Origin: a virus | Direction: 5' to 3' (one strand) | Length of the DNA: 64,000 bases | Virus record (IMG/VR): IMGVR_UViG_3300050119_000088 | Coordinates: 47,972 to 111,971 of that record | Shown here: in pieces, positions 60,570 through 64,000 of the stretch | How the letters are laid out: every line of letters starts with the position of its first letter | Position numbering within the stretch: the stretch's first letter is position 1 | Made by a program: the position numbers and the translations under genes | Notes under the pieces: generated by a model | What the model saw: the letters and a program-made list of their open reading frames with translations, nothing else | Databases searched by the model: none | What the model was told of the DNA's origin: nothing

Positions 60570-60989
60570 ATGCTCCATCTTACTGAATGCAAGCGAGAAG
60601 TCTTGGCAATGGCTATTGATTGCGAAGGCTGGATTGCCTTTGCATGTAATAAGAAGCAAAACTACAATATAGTTGCATTAGTTGGAATTTCAAATACAAA
60701 GATCAAACTCTTGAGGCATATTCAAGACATGACAGGAATTGGATCTATTGGTCCCAAACCTAAGCCCAAAGGAAAACGGGCTCAAGGATACCAATGGAAT
60801 TTACGTTCATACGAAATGAGAGCATTTCTTGAAGCAATTCAGCCGTATTTGATTATCAAATCAGAACAGTGTGAACTTGCTTTGAAATTTCTAAAATACG
60901 GATGGAGCAGACCGTTGAATACTGAAGATATTAATCTTCGAGAGGAATGGGCTGAAAAGATGATTGCACTCAATGAGCGTGGAGCTTAA
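60570..60989 (+). CDS. LAGLIDADG homing endonuclease, paralog 6
   Basis: A 139-residue protein, VLAMAIDCEGWI with the motif at residues 12-20 when started at 60570, which is why that ATG is chosen over 60540. The C-terminal family box is more degenerate (LREEWAEKMIALNERG). Antisense to the late operon; its stop overlaps the stop of the convergent zinc-finger gene. Confidence 0.85.
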   Translation: MLHLTECKREVLAMAIDCEGWIAFACNKKQNYNIVALVGISNTKIKLLRHIQDMTGIGSIGPKPKPKGKRAQGYQWNLRSYEMRAFLEAIQPYLIIKSEQCELALKFLKYGWSRPLNTEDINLREEWAEKMIALNERGA

Positions 60990-61525
60990 TCAAGCTCAGG
61001 CTTCAAATTGAGGATTGCTCTTGCAATCTTGTTGCTGATCGCATCAATGGCGTTTTCGTCCTTGACTTCCTCGCTAATGATTGCGACGATCTGTGTAGCG
61101 AGACTCAAGGCACTGCTCTTATCAAGTAACATGCCCAGATTTGATTCGAGTTTGTTACACGAGGTAACAAGTTTCTCGATTTTCATAAGCATGTCAGAGA
61201 TTTTGCCGCTATATAAGAGTAATTCACCTTGCGACTTACAAGAGGTGATTACATTCTCTAAAACGACACGAGCAATTCCGATTTCTTCACGTAGCGACTT
61301 AACGCCATCATGATCAGTGAATTCGTTAGCTCGAGTTTGCCATTGTGCAAGATGATAGCCGCGAATGATTTTCTTTTGGGCTACTTCTTGGGCTCGATTA
61401 CCGCCATGCATAGGGCAATATGAAGAACCTTCAGCCGCTTTGTAGGGACACTGACCATTCGTGTATGATGACTGACAGCGGCGAGGATCACTTTCTTCTA
61501 CTCGCTCAAATTTGGATTCTATCAT
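60986..61525 (-). CDS. Zinc-finger protein, candidate terminase small subunit
   Basis: A 179-residue protein. The N-terminus RCQSSYTNGQCPYKAAEGSSYCPMHGG is a C-x8-C-x9-C-x2-H zinc site, followed by a long helical region. It sits near the start of the late operon and upstream of terL, the usual place of a DNA-recognising small subunit, and the helical build suits oligomerisation. No direct family match, so this is a positional inference. Confidence 0.45.
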   Translation of the reverse strand: MIESKFERVEESDPRRCQSSYTNGQCPYKAAEGSSYCPMHGGNRAQEVAQKKIIRGYHLAQWQTRANEFTDHDGVKSLREEIGIARVVLENVITSCKSQGELLLYSGKISDMLMKIEKLVTSCNKLESNLGMLLDKSSALSLATQIVAIISEEVKDENAIDAISNKIARAILNLKPELD

Positions 61526-61548
61526 TTGTGGGTCTGCTTATAAGTTAA

Positions 61549-61610
61549 CCAGACTGGAACACCAAGGTAATGTTCCAGTCTGGGAGATAGCATCAGAGGA
61601 GATGATGCTA
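61549..61610 (-). promoter_or_regulatory. Two tandem hairpins in the first late intergenic gap
   Basis: CCAGACTGGAAC/GTTCCAGTCTGG is a perfect 12 bp stem (61549-61583); TAGCATCA/TGATGCTA is an 8 bp stem (61588-61610). They follow the first gene of the late operon. Only a weak T-rich stretch follows, so a partial terminator or processing site is likely. Confidence 0.5.
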
Positions 61611-61619
61611 CCGTCGATC

Positions 61620-62414
61620 TCAGATATTTTCAGCAAGCAGTGTGAGTGCCCACTTAACGAGAGCGAGCCAGGGAACCGGAGCCAGCTTGGCGAAGCCCGC
61701 AGCGTTGCGGTCACTGACGATAGTATTGAGATGTGAGAGAGCTTGCTCATCATCAAGAGCAGCCATTGGCTGGGGAATAACTTGACCAGCCTCGTCGAGT
61801 TGGCCGCCAGGCTGATTGCTGTTCGGACGCCGAGGATCGATTGGAAGATTCGGTGCGTCGGGATCGAGTCCAGGAGCATGGGCAGGAGCCAACGGTGCAG
61901 CCATTGGATTGTCGGGATTGGCGACGGGGAGTTCTGGATTGTGATGAACAGGATGCTGTTCACCTTCAGTGTGCTCGCCTTCAGCGTGCTCGCCTTCAGC
62001 GTGCTCGCCTTCAGGCTTGTGCTCGCCTTCAGGCTTGTGCTCGCCTTCAGGCTTGTGCTCTTCGGTGCCGACGTTCCGAGCAAGATGGTCAGACTGAATG
62101 TGCCCACCCTCCTCATTGCCGGAAGGAGCTTTGTCTTGAGCAAGTGTCGAGACTTGTGGCTCGTTGCCTGTAGTAACCGGTTTGACCAAAGTGTCCGGAG
62201 CGCGAACATCCTTTGGTGTACCTGCCGGACGCTTGGAATCCACCGCCGGCAAAGCAGGAAGGCTTTCGCCAAGCGATGACTTGAGCCCGTATCCCACGAT
62301 GTTCCACAGTGACTCGGCTGTGGCGGGCAAAGATGTTTTGAGATTGCCTGCTTTGATTGCCGCAATCACTGTCACTACTGAATCAGTAGGTAGTTCCGCA
62401 GGATACCTAACCAT
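61620..62414 (-). CDS. First late-operon protein with EHKPEGE-type tandem repeats
   Basis: A 264-residue protein. Residues about 118-155 consist of tandem HKPEGE (three), HAEGE (two) and HTEGE units, so a His/Glu-rich disordered tract that might bind metal. Flanks are Pro/Asp-rich; the C-terminus (LAPVPWLALVKWALTLLAENI) is a possible amphipathic or membrane helix. It is the first gene after promoter copy D but lacks a visible ribosome binding site. Function unknown. Confidence 0.6.
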   Translation of the reverse strand: MVRYPAELPTDSVVTVIAAIKAGNLKTSLPATAESLWNIVGYGLKSSLGESLPALPAVDSKRPAGTPKDVRAPDTLVKPVTTGNEPQVSTLAQDKAPSGNEEGGHIQSDHLARNVGTEEHKPEGEHKPEGEHKPEGEHAEGEHAEGEHTEGEQHPVHHNPELPVANPDNPMAAPLAPAHAPGLDPDAPNLPIDPRRPNSNQPGGQLDEAGQVIPQPMAALDDEQALSHLNTIVSDRNAAGFAKLAPVPWLALVKWALTLLAENI

Positions 62415-62477
62415 CGTGGTTGGCTCGTTTTTGGACCAAAGTTATGCCAACGTCAACGCCCTAGATGACGACAAGGC

Positions 62478-62507
62478 ATATTACGGCAATGAGGCAGGAT
62501 TTTGAAG
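62478..62507 (-). promoter_or_regulatory. Conserved phage promoter motif, copy D (late operon)
   Basis: Minus-strand CTTCAAA, 11 bp, TTGCCGTA with TAATAT as -10-like hexamer. It lies 63 bp upstream of the first late gene and is the only promoter-like element I see for the 37 kb virion operon. Confidence 0.7.
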
Positions 62508-62543
62508 TATACTTTTTTTTGGACCGAAAAGCGGCCCACTACT

Positions 62544-62572
62544 CTTAGAATCAAGTATTATTTGATTTTAAG
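62544..62572. repeat. Inverted repeat between divergent promoters
   Basis: CTTAGAATCAA and TTGATTTTAAG form an 11 bp stem (one G-U) with a 7 nt loop. It lies between late promoter D and the sigma70-like promoter of the right-end gene. Operator or terminator; the nearby T run (62511-62520) is on the plus strand before it. Confidence 0.4.
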
Positions 62573-62620
62573 AATCAGTTCTGCAAGCCAAGCTGTGTTG
62601 AATAAAATAAAATATTTTGC

Positions 62621-62649
62621 TTGACATTCATGATTGTTTATGTTACAAT
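62621..62649 (+). promoter_or_regulatory. Sigma70-type promoter
   Basis: TTGACA, 17 bp, TACAAT: near-consensus host promoter reading right into the last LAGLIDADG gene and the palindrome array. Its style is clearly different from the CTTCAAA/TTGCCGTA phage motif. Confidence 0.85.
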
Positions 62650-62694
62650 GGAAGTAGGACCGAATTCTTTATTGATTGGATTGGAGCTTTGATT

Positions 62695-63219
62695 ATGCAA
62701 TCACTCACCTGCTGCCAGAAGACCACACTTGCAATGGCTGTTGATTGTGAAGGTTGCTTGTCTCTTTGTTATGTGGGAAGAAAAGCACAAACATATACGT
62801 GTACTGTTAGTGTTGGTATTTCAAATTCAAATTTGGAGTTTCTTGAATATTTGCAAGATATGGTTGGCTATGGTACAATTAGTCCTTTTGGAAAAGTTGA
62901 TGGTTGGAAACAAGTCTACAATTGGAGAATTGGATTGGACAATCAAATTATGTTTCTTGAGGCAATTGAAAAGAACCTCATTATCAAATGGGAACAATGT
63001 CGTATTCTCTTGGAGTATTTGAAACGTGATTGGGAAGATCCCTTGTCACATGACGATATTCGCCAGAAAATGTATTGGGTGAAGAAAATTTGCGAGGTGA
63101 AAAAATTTAAAAAAAAAATTGAAAAGTCGATTTCAGATTTTGAAAATCCGAAAATCGATTTTGAGAATCTTTGTGAAATTGCCACAAAATATTTCGGATT
63201 GAAAATCCCGGAGTTCTGA
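62695..63219 (+). CDS. LAGLIDADG homing endonuclease, paralog 7, with C-terminal extension
   Basis: A 174-residue protein, TLAMAVDCEGCL with the motif at residues 12-20. Start at 62695 (GGAG 8 bp upstream, downstream of the sigma70-type promoter) aligns with the family. In place of the LRR...SEMKELN box it has a different, Lys-rich tail of about 45 residues (KKIEKSISDFENPKIDFENL), so this copy may have a new DNA-binding part or partner. It is the only copy with its own strong promoter and it borders the array. Confidence 0.87.
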   Translation: MQSLTCCQKTTLAMAVDCEGCLSLCYVGRKAQTYTCTVSVGISNSNLEFLEYLQDMVGYGTISPFGKVDGWKQVYNWRIGLDNQIMFLEAIEKNLIIKWEQCRILLEYLKRDWEDPLSHDDIRQKMYWVKKICEVKKFKKKIEKSISDFENPKIDFENLCEIATKYFGLKIPEF

Positions 63220-63253
63220 GCCGGGTAGGGGCACCCACACATAAAGAATTGAT

Positions 63254-64000
63254 CATATGTAGGGCCTTTCATATCTGACCCTGCACATATGTCGAAAACA
63301 CACATATGTTGCGTGTTACATATGTTAGGCCGCACATATGTTGTGAACTACATATGTGTCGGGGTTCATATGTGCCTCGATACATATGTGCCTCGCCACA
63401 TATGTATCACCGCACATATGTGGTGTACTACATATGTACCTCGATACATATGTGTAGCCGCACATATGTGATGTACTACATATGTACGACGACACATATG
63501 TAGTGTGTTACATATGTGGCGAGCTACATATGATCGTGCAATCATATGATCGCGGCCACATATGTGGGCAAGTACATATGTACCATGACACATATGTGCA
63601 GCGGCACATATGTAATGTACTACATATGTGTGCTGCTACATATGTGGTAGACTACATATAAGTGAGAGTACATATGTGTGCTGCTACATATGATTTTAAA
63701 ATCATATGTGGTAGCGTACATATGTGGTGTACTACATATGTGGTGTACTACATATGTGGTGTACTACATATGTGTGGCGATACATATGATTGCACAATCA
63801 TATCGCCGCCCGCACATATGTGTCGTCGTACATATGTAGTTGATTACATATGTAGTACCATACATATGTGCTGTGCTACATATGTGCTGTGCTACATATG
63901 TAGTACATATCATATGTAGTATACTACATATATAATATAATACATATGTAGCATGCTACATATGTATTATATTATATATGTATTATACTACATATGATAT
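63254..64000. repeat. Phased palindrome array, 16 bp period, CATATG core
   Basis: CATATG or a one-base variant recurs every 16 bp. From 63303 to 63991 there are 44 register positions with no insertion or deletion; three more (63254, 63270, 63286) precede with one 17 bp step. The common unit is ACATATGT plus an 8 bp spacer. Spacers differ (GGTGTACT occurs four times; GTGCTGCT and GCTGTGCT twice each) but mostly begin with purine and end with pyrimidine, extending the palindrome to YACATATGTR. The right part is increasingly AT-rich and the array runs off the window. It is not coding: 16 is not a multiple of 3. Confidence 0.95.

Noticed and set aside
63254-64000. Open reading frames with repeated His-Met and Tyr-Val/Tyr-Ile-Cys patterns in the array
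   Set aside because: They appear on both strands because the unit is palindromic, their 16-residue periodicity just mirrors the 16 bp DNA period, and no ribosome binding sites or start contexts are found.
63254-64000. CRISPR array
   Set aside because: The constant part is only 8 bp, spacers are 8 bp and some recur, and no Cas gene is present. The geometry is incompatible with crRNA production.

Overview
The window is most of the genome of a tailed dsDNA bacteriophage (Caudoviricetes), probably with a long siphovirus-like tail. The evidence is a contiguous late block with terminase, portal, scaffold, P22-type coat protein, connector proteins, tail tube, a frameshifted tail assembly chaperone, a 1692-residue tape measure and a tail tip protein. 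At roughly 0.15 nm per residue the tape measure implies a tail near 250 nm (inference). The host is not identifiable from the sequence. Base composition is moderate, with GC-richer islands over a few genes. I see no integrase, repressor or confident endolysin, and the left gene and the right repeat both run off the window.

Layout. (1) 1-12.1 kb, minus strand: nucleotide and replication genes. These are a class II ribonucleotide reductase (cut by the window edge), RNase HI, a tandem PD-(D/E)XK nuclease, a family A DNA polymerase, a ParB-like protein, a SNF2-type helicase and many small overlapping genes. (2) 12.1-13.5 kb, minus strand: a run of tRNA-like structured RNAs whose anticodon arms look abnormal. 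(3) 13.6-15.6 kb, minus strand: a secreted peptide, a conserved phage protein and a second ParB-like protein. (4) 15.6-16.2 kb: a divergent control region. (5) 16.2-25.4 kb, plus strand: primase-helicase, small proteins, a papain-like protein, a MazG-type dNTP pyrophosphohydrolase, an HNH-Dam fusion, an HExxH protein and a DnaQ-type exonuclease, ending at a strong bidirectional terminator. (6) 25.7-62.4 kb, minus strand: the late virion operon, read from right to left. (7) 62.5-64 kb: a sigma70-like promoter, a LAGLIDADG gene, and a palindrome array with an exact 16 bp period running past the right edge.

Three genome-wide patterns stand out. First, one promoter-like motif (CTTCAAA-N11-TTGCCGTA, containing a TANNAT -10 box) occurs four times with identical spacing, ahead of both parB-like operons, the plus-strand replication operon and the late operon. 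It looks like a shared middle/late phage promoter. Second, seven small single-motif LAGLIDADG proteins, all with the motif at residues 12-20, are scattered through the genome. Those in the late region lie antisense to the virion genes, and three insertions have left duplicated or silently recoded pieces of the neighbouring gene. Third, the right end carries at least 47 copies of a CATATG-centred palindrome; from 63303 onward all 44 positions keep a strict 16 bp register with variable 8 bp spacers. It has no obvious coding role and is the best candidate for an undescribed DNA or RNA element.
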